This document shows positions 24,261-37,470 of a DNA stretch of 64,000 nt, piece by piece; within the stretch, counting starts at the first letter, position 1; every line of letters begins with the position of its first letter. Origin of the DNA: Trochalopteron elliotii (taxonomy: Eukaryota > Chordata > Aves > Passeriformes > Leiothrichidae). The stretch lies in NCBI GenBank assembly GCA_024734555.1, contig JANPWX010000449.1, positions 1,002,210-1,066,209 on the forward strand, written 5' to 3'. The notes beneath the pieces were generated by a model that was not told where the DNA came from, ran no database searches, and saw only the letters and a list, made by a program, of their open reading frames with translations. A program made the position numbers and the translations under genes.

Positions 24261-27200
24261 AAGCCTCCCATATCAAGGATGCAGATGTCTTTCAAATGTT
24301 TAGCTGTTTTGGCAAGAATTTCATGAGGTAAAAAGAATGAACCGCTGGGGATGTGTTAGGAGGCTGGTGGCTTTCCAAAAAGGCCTGCTTGTTGGTAAAG
24401 AGCATCTGATATCAGGAGCATCCATCCAGATGGACCATCCTGTTTTAAATACTACCTCAAAGCAGGATAAACCTTGTATCTTCTAAACATTTGTATACTC
24501 TGTGGCTGTAGAATGGTTACCAAAACATCAACATACTTCATACTCCAAGGAGTAAATTAGTTGATATGTTTCTCTCTGTTGTTTCCCATTTTGTTCTTGT
24601 CATCAGAAGTCATGCAGGATGCTGAAGCAGGTTTGCAGCATCCTGACTTGAGACTGCATGATCCAACTGTAAAACTGCTTCTGTTACTCTTTCCTTTAGT
24701 CTCTATCAGCTGCTATTGAGCAAGGTTGATGTGGGACGGTTTTGAAGATGGTTTAAACTTGAAAATGCAGCTTTGTTGAAGCAGGGTTTATTTTCATGTT
24801 TTTCATTTGATCTTCTGAGCAAAAAGTTAGCAAATTGACCAATGAAGGGAAGGTTTCAGCCTAGAAAACTGAGTTTGTGGAGGCTTTTCTAAAATGAAAA
24901 CTGTTTTATGGCTAAAAGTGAGATCCTTGTTTGAAAAAATAAGCTAATTGCTAGTGGTTTATTGCAGCATCAATATCCAAACAAAATGCCTCGGCATCAT
25001 TACAATTAAAAGATCCACGGACCTGTGCTGATTTTGTTCCAGCTATAAAATTATTTTAAATGTTCGTCTTTTTTTCTTCCCTCTGGTTAGGGGCAATGAA
25101 CGTTTTAGAAGCATTGTTTATTATTAAAAAACGAGGTGTGAATGGCATAGTGTCTCTCTGCCTCTTCTGTTTAGCTTTCCATCCACACCTGTGTCCGGGG
25201 AGCAGATGGTGTCCTCTGTGGGGACGTGTGGGCAGGGGGTGCTGTGGCAGCAGCACTTCAGCATCTTTGCTAAGTAGTCAGGCAGTTCCTGGTAGCCTTT
25301 TCCCACTGGTGCGCTCCCTTCCCAGCCTTTCCGGGGATGGAGTTCCTGGCGGTAGTAACCCTTGGGAGAGGTCAGCGCTGTGAACTAGCGCAAAGCAGTG
25401 CATGTCTCCCTTTCAAATCTTATCAGATAGCCTTGTGGTGAGTTGGTATTACCTCTATTCCCTCTGCTAAGCTTAGTTTGATAGAGATGCAGTTGTTTAA
25501 AAAAAGTCAAGTAGGAATAAAAACAATATATAAACCTCCATTGCTATGTGAAAGTATTAGAGTGCCTTCCTTTCTTCCTAATTTGCTATTGATGTGGCAT
25601 CTCTAAGTAGTTTATTGATGAAGTGCTCTATTTGCTTTTCACTGCCCTGTTTTGTTCTTGGCCTTATCCCCAGGGCCTGTGAAACCCTTTAGAAATTCCC
25701 ACTGGTGCTTTGTAAATGAGAACAAAGCTAATCACCTCCTGCATCTCTCCTGCTGCTGAATGAAACTAGCAGTCTGCTCAGTGAGTCTTTCTGCTCAACA
25801 ATACCACATTTTCAAAGTCAGTCAGAATATTCTCTCTGTGAAGTTCGTTACCTCAGGGCTCTTAAAAGTGATGGAGAATTAAATAAAGGCCTGACATAAC
25901 CAAAACCAATTAAGGACAATTCACAAGACTGTTGTATAACTGATGCAAAATAAGTGCAGTTCAGCCAGTTAACCTACTTTTGCTTGCCACATCCTCTACC
26001 ATTATCTTACAAGTATCATCATTTGGGTTTGTTTGGGTTTTTTTTAATGAGGGAATGTTCTGTCATTTTGTGATTTCAACACAGGAAACAGTAAAATAAA
26101 ACTAACATCACGGATAAGTAATAAAATTATCTGTGTTCATCTTTAATGCCGTGTGGCTGACACAGCTGAGTGATATCTGAGAGAATGACAAGGAACTTCC
26201 TTGAATCAAAGGTGTAAAAGATTATTTCCAAGCAGACATCCTCCTATATTTACTGACATTATATGTGGCTGTAGCATATACAAAGTGAAAAATACATAGC
26301 CCCAGGCTTTCTTAGGTGTTTAGAGGCTGTCAAAGCTGTGGTGAACACAGCACAAAGAGGATAATTTTATGTATCATGTAAACATGCTTCAGTGAGGGGA
26401 AGTAAGACTTTTGCTTCAGTCCTGGGTGAAAGTGAGATACTATTTGTATCCATTATATTTAAACTATGTGTTTGTTGAATTAAGGGTTTTCCAGCTCTGT
26501 GTGTATGTGTGGTCCATACATCTGCTATATCAATGTGCCAGATGTTATGAATCCAGATGTTCTCATTCTTGGATTAGTTCCTCAGCTTTGCTGCTGCACA
26601 GCCAAACACAGGTCTGTTGTGTCTCACACTATGAGCATGGGGCTCACCAAAGCTAGGGACAGTCACACATCCCAGACATCCTGGCACTACCTTTTGCAGG
26701 ATGTTTGGCCATGGTCTGTGACTGCTTCACTAACTGTCCCTGGAGCAGAGGAGGAATCATGCTTCTACAGTGGTCAAAGGGTACACCATGAAGTAGGATT
26801 GTGTACTCAAATGATCCACTCTGAGAAAGCTTGCTCCCCTGCTGCAGTCTTTGTCATAACCTGTCCTTACATGGTACAGCTCATCAGATATTCCCCTTTC
26901 TGCCCCTCCTCCCATGGTTGAAAGGCCTATACATAATTAGGGAGTAAGAGCCCTAATCCCTTCTGAAAATGATCATCTTGTCCCTTTTGCTCCAATCCCA
27001 ACATTAAAATCTTATCCATCCTAAAACTAGCTCTCTTTGCTGCAGCTCTGTGGATCTCCCATATTTTTGCCACTATACTCATATATTCCCGTGCCCTCTT
27101 AGACAGCTTAGACAGTTAAATGGTTCATGGCAAAGACAGCTTCACACACTGTGCCTTCTCTAGTCTAGTCTCCATCAATGAGTCCAAAAAATTTGCAGCA

Positions 27201-30200
27201 TGACTCAGTCCCATAATTGTTCTGAAAACCACACAGCCAGAGACACCTTTGTCTCTCCTTTGATTCACTAAAATGGTTCTGAGATTTATTATATTTTCTT
27301 GTCTTCTTGATCTACAGCTTAAGGGCAGTGGGCAGCTGATAAAAGATTCTCAGTGCCTTGGGAAGGGCGGATTGTCACTGGTGAGATCCCACTGTGATGT
27401 ATGATCATCAAATCACACTGGAGGTGGCATGTGTTCCTTTTGTCAAGCCCCATCAGCTGATAAAGTATGAGGTCAGAAACAGCAAGAGCTTTGGCACAGG
27501 CAGAGAGGCTGATGAAGAGCAACTCGCTGTGGCTGTGATTTGGAACTAGAGCTGCTTGTGGTTGCAAGAACATCTGTTACAAGATGGTCATAGGGTACGT
27601 GCACAGATTTGGTCCTGCTGATGCATAATGCCTGTGCTGTTGAAGTTGGAAACCAGTCAAAACAAAGAGAGGGACTTAGGACCTACTGCTACACTTAAAT
27701 TATCACTGTGCCTCCAAGGTTACTCTACTTCTGGTTAACCTGATCAGCGTGGTTCACCTCAGCTCACCTGCAGTGTGGTTCTTTACTGCCTGTGATGGCA
27801 CCCTGACAGTGCTTTTGCCTTGCACTCCCTCTTTGTTTGACAGAAGCAAAAGCTAATGATCAATGACCCCTTAACACTTCTTTTTTTGGTCACTTGTTTT
27901 TTATTTTTTATGCAGTCATGCATGTATTGATGCAAGGTGCTACAGACATGAGGCTCTGGACTCAACCTGGACCTAATCCTGTACACTATAGCTTGTTACC
28001 TGTTTATGAAGCACTTTTGATGGGCACACTGTTTTGTTCTTCCTGCTGCTCTGTCTGTGTACTGCTTTCTTGTCCTCACTCCCACCACCAGCTCATGGCT
28101 GCCCACAGAACAGTCAGGCATTAAATATGCCACAGGCTAATGAGTACATCAGGTTCCATCCCAGTGTGTGCTCAGTGTGCGCAGTCCGCTGGAGTCAGGC
28201 AGTTCACCTGGCTTTTAATTGCCTGATGCTTTTAATTCTCGATGGGCTGTGCATGATTGCAGTGCTCTGTAGCCTGTGTTTGCTTACAGCTGCGTGATGG
28301 TACTGGCACAGTCCAGCACGGACCGTAGTGCTGAGCAGACAGGGAGCCTGAGGGCTGTGGGCACCTGGAGAGCTGCAGGCCTCAGGCTCTAGTGGCAGCA
28401 CTTCCACTACTTGCTGCAGAACACACAGATCAATTTTTTTGTGTCAATTCAAATAAAGCATCTTTTCTCCTGCAGGACTAAACACATCACAGCAGCTGTC
28501 TGGCTGTCTACAGGTTTGGGCTGTTGCATTCCAACAGCTCCTTGGCATCTGTGTAATGGTCTCCAATTTGGCAAACATGAAGTAAGAAAGAGTTACTCAC
28601 AGGAGTTAAATTTGAAATTTCTGGTGCTTGGTAAACCACTATTGATGGAAAAAAATGTATTTCCAGAAGTTGTAGGGTGATCAGGCAGGAAGGAAAGATA
28701 AGGGGGCAGGAACTGGTTTGATACTGTCAGACATTAGGAGAGTGCCTGAAGTCCCAGCACTTGTAGTCTCTGAGATGGGGAAAGGTGTTCATATGGAGGA
28801 GAAAAGTCTCTGTACCTCTTGGATCTCAAACCTGTGTTTTACAGTCCTGATTTGTACACCAATTTCCAAGCCAACATTCATTTTAAATTAAGTAATTTTC
28901 GGTCTACATTGTCTGAGATAGTACTGTCTATATTACCTATGTGCACAGAGACTTCTCAAAGTGAGATTTTAATCTGCAGCTGCTATGGTTTAATAGCTAC
29001 AATTAGGGGAAATAGTTAAGAATACTTGATTTTATCATTTTTGTACTTCTTTTTCTGTTAAGAAAGATGCACATTTGTGGCAGTGTTTTAATGAAACACA
29101 ATAAAATACTGATGGTCTGATCTGCAGATGATATTAATAATGAGAAGGACACTTCCAGAATATAAAACACAGTAGAAATTAATTCCTTTTGGTTTCTCTT
29201 TTATTTACCTTGATGGCTCAAATTTCCATGTGGAAGGCTCATACTTTCTTTTAAAAGCAACAAGATGTTATGCTCTAGTGATGAAAGAGCTGGGGAGTTT
29301 AACAGTTGAGTGCAATAAAAATGAAGTATTTGAGAGTGTTTGATTGTCTGCACTGTGTAAGGTACCTGTCTGTAGTGTGTGAGCTGTAGAAAATGTTCAG
29401 GAAGCTACTGAAGACACATTAAGCCCATCAATACAATGAGAGAAGAAGCTTATTGCCATTCCCAATGGAACTAAAATTTGAAAAAGGCAGACCACAGGGC
29501 CTTAATGGGGCCAGAGGAGAACCAGGCTAAATATTGCAGAGATGAGGCCAGACTGCTCCAGAAGGAACTGGTTCTGTTGTGAGCAGAAACCAGTTTGCTC
29601 CACCTGGCTCCATGACCAGCCTCCCCTGACCACTTTTTATTTTAGCAATGTGGACCTACCCAGGGAGTTGTTTCTCTTTGACTCCAGGACCATTACACAC
29701 CCAGTAAGGTGCTGGACAATACTTCTAGGAGCACCAGACAGCTGGAAAGGGGAGTGGATACTTCTCCCAAGAAGGTGGTAGTGAGTGGCTAGTCATGGAA
29801 GTGCACAACTGCAGGAGCCTGCAGCGTCCTACAAGTGGTCTCAGACTCTAATTTTGACAGAAGCTGAAAGCACTAGTTGCTGTTACTGTTCTCCTAGGCA
29901 TGAAAAGCACTGCCCTCCTCTTGAAGCTGTCTTTAGATCATGAAGGGAGCAGACAGCTTTTATCCATTCTGCCACGTTTGATTGATGAATACATAAATCT
30001 GTGTTGTATTCATCAAAGTAATGCATGAAAGAAATATTTAGGATGCAATGCCACATGTACCAAAAGTTAGGAAATGCCTGGTTCTCAAATTTCCCAGTAC
30101 AACCTAAAGGATCCCACTCAGACATCCCATCTCAGTGCTGCATGCAGCAAAGGTTCAGGAACTAAACTGAAAGAACTCAAGGGAAGGGAACAACTAAAGA

Positions 30201-31067
30201 GGACCAACAGGGTGTCGAGGAACATAGAAATCTCTAGAACTGGGGGCAGGGAGTGGGGAGGATTGACAAGTCTGTAGGAGGAGGGAAGGCCAGGTCTAGG
30301 GAAGACAGACAACCAGGGAAAAACCAACAATACAGGGGGAAAGGAACAATCCATTATGGATAAAATATACTGTAACAATACAAAATTGGGGGGGATATAA
30401 AGCAGACCATTAAAACTGAGCTGTAATTGAAAACACAATGAAAACACACCACAACAAGATGCTAGCCCTCATTACTTAGCTGGGGAATTTTTGACCCTGA
30501 TAAAGAAGGAGAAGGATGAGAAATGAGTTTTAATGCTGGATATATTGATACTGCTGTAGAGGGAGAGCAAAGAAACCTAAGGCAACTCTTCTTTTTTTTC
30601 CCCTGCTCAGGGATGGCATCCCTCAGTCCATCATAGGGGCCTCAGGGTGGTGTGACAAGATGGTGACATGAAGCACAGTCCCCCTCCATCTCCCAGCTGC
30701 AACTGCTCTGGCAGCTCAGCTGAGTCTCTGTGCAATATCTGCTGCTGCTCTGCCAACAGGTTCAGCCCATCCTCAGCGTGCTGACAGACAAGCTCAGGTG
30801 GCTGGGGAGCAGAGACAATTTGGAAGCTACTGCTTTGGCTGGGACATGTTTGCTTTGGCCAACTCTGCTACAAAAGCAACTGCAGAGAGCAGAGGTGCTT
30901 TGTGGTATTGGCTGAAGTCAGCAGGAATTCAGAATGAGCCCTGACTTGAACCATTAGCATGTGCCACATAGTGATGCCTTAAGTTTAGCTTTCATATTTT
31001 TCAGATTCTGTGTTGCCTTAGTATACAACTCTGAACTTCATATAAAGTGTTAGCAAGTTCTCTTCAC

Positions 31068-31419
31068 TGTTAAGTTAGACAAAACAATCCTTTTCCAGCC
31101 TGAGTACCAAGGACACTGTTGCAGCTTCAGGCCCGAGAAGTATAAACAACATCAACTTGGGGGAGGTAAACTGAGAGGATGGGACTTCATGACCTGAAGC
31201 TGTAATTGGACAATTAACCTCAATATGTAAATGGACCAAAAGTTATAAAAGTGTGAAAAGATGTGATCTGGTGTCCATCTTGGGTCCATCTTGGGTAGAG
31301 CCTCGGCCGGGCTCTCGTACTGCCCAAGGTGTATCCTTTGTATCCTTTAAGGTCTTTTAACAAATACCTACTTTATTCCTTTAACTCTGTCTAGCCTCTG
31401 CTCCAGGTAGCCTCTCACA
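31068..31419 (+). mobile_element. solo LTR of an avian endogenous retrovirus
   Basis: The segment carries a TATA box (tataaaa, 31244-31250). It ends in the stretch 'aacaaatacctactttattc', 'tttaactctgtctagcctct', 'gctccaggtagcctctcaca', which I recognise as the R-U5 end of LTRs common in bird genomes. A short internal duplication (gtatccttt repeated, and ccatcttgggt repeated) is present. No gag, pol or env sequence flanks it, so it is a solo LTR. The 3' end is near 31417-31419 with a terminal CA. The 5' end is uncertain (TG at 31068 or 31117), and I could not find matching target-site duplications. Confidence 0.65.
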
Positions 31420-34400
31420 ACATCAATAGCTCCCTCAATGCTTCAGTCATTCTGGAGTGTTGCCAACGTGCTTTCCAACCTAAAGTAACTGAGAAGTGAA
31501 ATAACAGAGGTTCAACATTCAATGTCTCAACCAAAGCAGAGAGGAATTTCCAAATCAAAGATACTTTTTTACCCCAAGGACATTCCCTGTGCATACCATG
31601 AATACGTGCTTCCAAAAAAATGGAGGTCTGATCCCTCACAGAAAAGGATCACAAAGGTCTATTGTAAAGGCAAGGGTTAAGTAACCCTAATGTAGGATGG
31701 AGCAGTGTCCCCAGTAAGAGATATTAATTCACTTTTAAAAAGCAAAAGAAGGAAAGGAGAGAAATGCCCTTGTTCTGCTCCAGCATTCTTCATGGACAAG
31801 ATATAAAGCCTTTGGCTGTATGAACATGTTGCTCAATAACCAGTTATCTCAGTGCAGAAAAATTGTAAAAATACTCGTATAATGTTCTGGGGAGCACATT
31901 CCCACTCTCATTAAACCTAACACAAACCCGAATACATTTCAAATTTATACTATGATGGCAGTAAAGATGAATAAAGTTATTTCCTTCACTGTGGGGCCTG
32001 TGAAGTCACAAAAAATGCAGCTGTTTAAGGTGATGGGCAGCCTAGGAAGTCAGGGCTGTGTCTGCTCAGAATGAGATTCGCTGTTACAAAGAATTTTCCT
32101 TTATTCTCTGAGGATGATATAAATTGCTACTAGTCCCAATTAACTGTTTCAGTGATGACATCAAGAAATAGGCAGGAACGAGAGAGGAGAAATATATAAT
32201 AGTGAGGTTTTTACCTTTGCTCTGCCCTTTCTATAATGAATTAAATGAGTAGTGAAGAAGAATAATCCATAAAACTCCCAGATGCAGTTGGAAGAAATGT
32301 TCTCTCATGCAGAAAACAGCCATTGGTCTGCCTTCTAAAAATGATTTCAGAAGCATTGGACCTGGTATTTTGAGAGGATGATGCTGGAGACAGAAGGGCC
32401 TGAAGCCAGAGTGCAGCCACAGCATGAAGCAGAGTGGCTGCCCTGGGCAGAGCTCTGGTGCCTGAGGGCAGTCATTGCAGGCTGGGAGCCACAGCTTAGC
32501 CCATGTCCCCAAAGCTGTCTTAAGCTATGCAGAATAGCTCAGTATCAGGAGCATGCCAAGGTATCTTAAGATCCCTTTAGCCCTATTTGTGGAGCTGCAA
32601 GTTTCTCAGTTCAGTAAAAATCTGATTTAATGTCATCACCTCTCTGAGAAAGACTCTCTATTCCTCCCCTTGCCAGCTAAGGCACTGAACTTACTTGAAT
32701 CCTTAACTGAAGCTTTCCCCCAGAAAGCACCTGCTGACCTGAGAATCCCTCCAAGAGTGCTTCTGTCTAAGACTTGCTTTTTCCTAAAAGGTTTTAGAGA
32801 AAGTTCCCTGTTTAGGGAACTTAAGAGCTCTGATTCTTGGTGCAAGGCAGATTAACAAGAGCAGATGAACTGGTGACCACCCCTGGCAGCCCAAGAGAAC
32901 TACTTTGAGGAGAGGCCATGGGAAGCACCTCCCAGTTAACCCACAGCCCAGTATGGAGGGGTGAATTGAAACCACCAGTCAGGGTACTTGCCTTCTGTTT
33001 CCCAGAGAGGAATCCTGAGCCAGCTCTTTTGTCCGTGTTAGGGATTGCTCACCAGTATTTGAAATTGTGAACTTTATGTCACTGTTTTATACTGCAGAAT
33101 AGCATGCTCTTCACCCATCTGATAAGAATCGTCCAGCATCTTTGTGTATAAATCTGTTAGGTCATGCCTGCATTTCCCTGCTATTGTTTTAGGAGTCTCC
33201 TTCCGGTATTTAAAGACGGGAAATATATTCTTTAATATCTGTCGTCTTCCAGCTTTGAAGCTGTGCTGAGCAACAAAGACAGACAAACATCCAATTCTCC
33301 CCTAATCCTTTAAATACCTTTACAAGCACATGGCGTTCACACGCTGTTAAGCCCTTCTCCTGTAGCAGCTGTACATCTTCTTTTAACTCTGCCTCTAAAG
33401 CCTGCAGCTTCAACTGGGGTGGAACAGGAGCCCGTCATCCTGTGGTGGCTGTCCTTCTGGGTGGTATGGAGAGGGATGGTTTTCCATAATAAAGCAATCA
33501 TTTGGATTGAATTGCAGATACCTAATCCTCTCACAAGGTACTCCTGTTTAGTTTTGTGAAGTGAACAAAGACATCAAGTTAGGCATGCTTCGGGCTGGAT
33601 TTGGATATCTCTGAGAGCTTCTGATCATTCCTGTGATTAGCCAGCCTGATGTGGTAACTTTAACACAGAAGTGCAAGCACAGGATCAAAATCTTTTTCTT
33701 CAGGAAAGGGAGCTGAAATAGAGGATTTCTTTAACTTCACTCCCCAGAAAAACATCTGAAGGAGCAGACATGACAGCTGGGACAAACCTATCTCTCTCAA
33801 GCCTCCTGCCGTTTTTTTATGGTGTAGGAGCAGAGTGAAATTTGAATAGTTGCCTCACAGGATGGGAAGTGGGCTGGGATGCATTGCTCTTCATATGAAT
33901 TGTTAAGTATTCATTGACTTAAGCCACACAAAACAATTTCTTTTTTTTTCTCCTTTTCTTCCTCAACATGAAAACTTTTCACTTGTTTTCAATGTTTTTG
34001 CTGCCTTTCTGTGAGGACCCACAAACATATTTAGTCTCTTCCACTGGCTGAAGACAGATAACCACACCAGTATCATTTCTGACAGCTGCCTAAGCAGGTC
34101 CTGAGGACCTTCAGACCCCATATCCTCCTCAGACAGTCCACCCTCATATTATCCTCCCTGTTAAAAAATTCCACCTGACATCTAACCTGAAGACATGATT
34201 TCTTGGCCTGTAAAGATCATTATGGAAAATACCCAGTCTTTTCTCCTGGCAGCAATGATCTATCTGTTCAAAGACACTCTTTCCTATTCCCACTCAAATC
34301 TCCTCTTCTTCGGGCTGAAGAACCTTCAGTCTTCTCTATATATTTTCTAGACTTCTGTTCTTATTTCTGCCTGGACTACATCGTATTGCCAGGGTGGCAC

Positions 34401-36950
34401 TATTCTAAAAGTTAAAATCTGGGAGCCAGACATCATCATTTAGATCAACGTAGGCATGGGAGCCGGGCTTAGGGCTCCTTATCGAAAATCTTGCCCTTTA
34501 TCAAAGGCTGTAAAAGCCTGGTGAAAGCATTCTCTGATGAAAGCTTAGATAATTTAATAAAAAGTAGCATTTCTGGAGCTAATCTGTCATCCAAGTGCAC
34601 AGCTACACTGCGCTGCAGTGTTGGTGGCCATTGGGAAATTTTTCTTTATTGCACTCTCTCACTTGCTGAAAGCTAAAACTGATCTAATAGCAGGAAGCTT
34701 TGGAGGCACAGTAAAGTGTATAAAAAAGACTCAATTCTAATTTTTTTTTTAAGAAAACCAAAAGGGGAAGCCAGAATAGGCCACTACTGAGGGTTAAAAA
34801 GACAGATATAACAAAAGAATATTGCTGAGGTTTTGTGATGCTTTGTGCACTTGAGTCACTTATAAAAAGACTATATTCAATGTTGAGAAGCTAATGGAAT
34901 GTTCTTCACGAAGGGTTTTTTAAATTCCATTTTTAAAATGATTTACTTCTTTTAACAGCACTATCTTATCTGTTGAAAGCTTCTCTTTGTAACCTTCTAA
35001 AGCACTACAGATATTTTCTGTGAGAAGGTTTTAAACTCCCCAGTATAAACAGATGGTCTATTGGTATTTGTATGTCAGAAGCTAGCAGTTTATATGGTGA
35101 AACACACTAGATTAAGTCTTTGGCATTGGAGAGACAGTTAATGAATAAGATCATCATGTGATGGCTTTTCTCTAGTAAGATCCACGCAATTAATCAAGAC
35201 CAGTGTGGCTATAATAATGTAAAGATGCCATGTAACTGTGGGCAAACTCTTTGGTTAGTGGATTTGTTAATTAAATGAAGGGAAAAGTTGGCTTTCAGGG
35301 AGTGTTATGCATGAAATCCTGATTTTAGCTGTACTAATGCAGTTAACTTGCAGCTCACATGGGAATGGGGATACCACATTGCCCTGCAGCTTTGATCCAC
35401 CTTTTGGAGACACACATGGGGTTCCTACCTCTGCTGTAGGTGTACTGTGAGCCTGGTTATCCAACAGACCAAGGTCAACATGTTCCCACTAAGGAAATCA
35501 GTGAGAGTACAATGGGTTTCTTTACACCTATTTAAATTTGTTATAGAGGTAGGTTATTCATAAGGGTACTATGAATAACATTATGCTAGCTACAACTCTT
35601 GTTGAAGGACAAATAACATGGAAAAAAAGCACAATCCTTAAGAGAAGAAGGAACTGGAAAAAGGAATAAACATTCATTGGCAAAACTGTTGTGTAGATTC
35701 TCAAAGGGTTATATTGCCCAGTGCATGTATTCTTAGATATTCTTCAGTATTTTCCTTAAGGATATTGCTAAATTAGAGGAATCAAATAGTCTGGCATGCA
35801 CATTCTGACATCTCTTTTTAAAAACTGCACTTTGGGAAAACTCATCAGCTTCCTTCTCAAATAAATTTGAAGAGATGCAGCAAAATTACTGAGTCCCCAC
35901 ATATGTTTTTTCCTTGAAAAAGTTAGATGTCTTTCACTGAATTTCACTGGCCAAGGAATTATATATTAACCTGACTGTTATGTGGGCTCACTTGTCCATG
36001 AAATCAGCTTATGGAACTAATCTTATAGGCCACATCTACAAGAAGGAGCTTTCCATATCAGATCTTTAAACAATACTACAGTAATTTCTAATAAATATTT
36101 CTCAGCAGCTGGTACTCCAGGACCTCTTCAGAAACTAATTTAATGTTTTAAAAAAGAATTTTAGGCCTCTAGATTTGAACTTCCCTGTTGTACTTAGAGG
36201 CCAGGTAAGCACAAAAGGCCATTTGAATACATCCCCTGGTTTTATTTTCATCATGACACTCCAACATAATTGTATCAAGAACAAATCCTGCCCTTACATG
36301 ATGTTCACTGACCTTCACAACGACCAGGAACTTTACCTTTCATCTCAAATTGGTGTTGAGGGATAGGTTTTGCCATCAGATCTGTTAACTTCAACAGGAG
36401 TGCATGGATGTACCTATACTCAGCATTTCACCCAAACACATAACAGCACCACAGGGATTTCTCAATGTTCCTGGGCAAGAAGGATAAAACAGAGCAACTG
36501 TGTCCTGTCAAACAAGGCAGACCAGTCAGCCAGAGTGAAAACATGTCAGGCAGCCCTCCAAAAAAAATGCAGATAGAGCATCTTTGTTGTCTGAAGCTGT
36601 GTACAGGAATGCACAAGTCTGGGGACTGATCTGCTCACCAGGCACATGGCAGCACAGCCAAGTGGCTTTATCCCTGCTGCTCTGGGAGGCTCAGGCTGCC
36701 TCTGCCACTGCTGGTCCTGAGAGTGCTGGAGCAGCTCATCCAGCCTTGCTACCCAGGCACACGGCACACCAGCAACACAGAGACCCACACCTGTCCACCC
36801 AGAAAGGCCATCGCTTGCTGGGTGCTCAATTCTTCAGCACACAGGAGGTTGGGCCATTACGGGAAAAACAATCATTTAAGCTTCTGGTCTCTTAAAGGAG
36901 CTCCTTGCAATGAAAATGTCAGTTTGCCAAATGCTACTTCATATTGAGTT

Positions 36951-37062
36951 TCTTTTGTTTGTTTTGGTTTTGGCTTAGTTTGGTTTTGTTTTGCTTAGCT
37001 TTGTTTTGTTTTTGGTTTGGTTTTTCTTTTTCGGTTTTGTTTGGCTTTGTTTTTTAAAGACA
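36951..37062 (+). repeat. TTTTG-rich low-complexity tract
   Basis: Irregular repeats of TTTTG/TTTGG (ttttgtttg, ttttggttttgg) run for about 110 bases. It could be the A-rich tail of something on the minus strand, but no body is recognised. Confidence 0.7.
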
Positions 37063-37141
37063 AAATTTCTAAGTCCAAATCAACCTGCTTTTTTCAGCTT
37101 GCCTGACCTTTTCTGGACCCAGAATGTCTAATTTAAAAATT

Positions 37142-37470
37142 AGGAAGAAGAAGTTTTTACCATGGTTGAAACTTTTATTGCGGCGGGAGGAATCCTGTCC
37201 ATGTCGTCCCTGTCCCTGCAGCTGCCAGACCTCCACGCTGCCGTGGGAGGGAGCAGCACTCTTGGCTGTGCTGCCCGAGCTGGTAGTGGTTCCCACCAAG
37301 TGATTTGGATGCAGTGGGAAAGGTCAGCCCTTGCCTGGGCCTGGTGCAATTCCTGCTGTGCTGCATCTGGCCAGGCAGGGAAAATATTCACTTATGTCTC
37401 ACACCCCCTCCACGTGGCCTTGCTGGCTACATCTCCCTGGGCATAGGAGACAGGCCTGGGGACATGTTGT
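37142..37470 (-). other. GC-rich segment with AATAAA, possible LTR or transcript end
   Basis: Read on the minus strand, a locally GC-rich stretch ends in 'ccgccgcaataaaagtttca'. The AATAAA is at 37174-37179 and is followed by AT-rich sequence. The abrupt change in composition and the polyadenylation signal resemble an LTR U3-R junction or the 3' end of an unannotated transcript. I do not recognise the family and found no terminal repeats. Confidence 0.2.
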
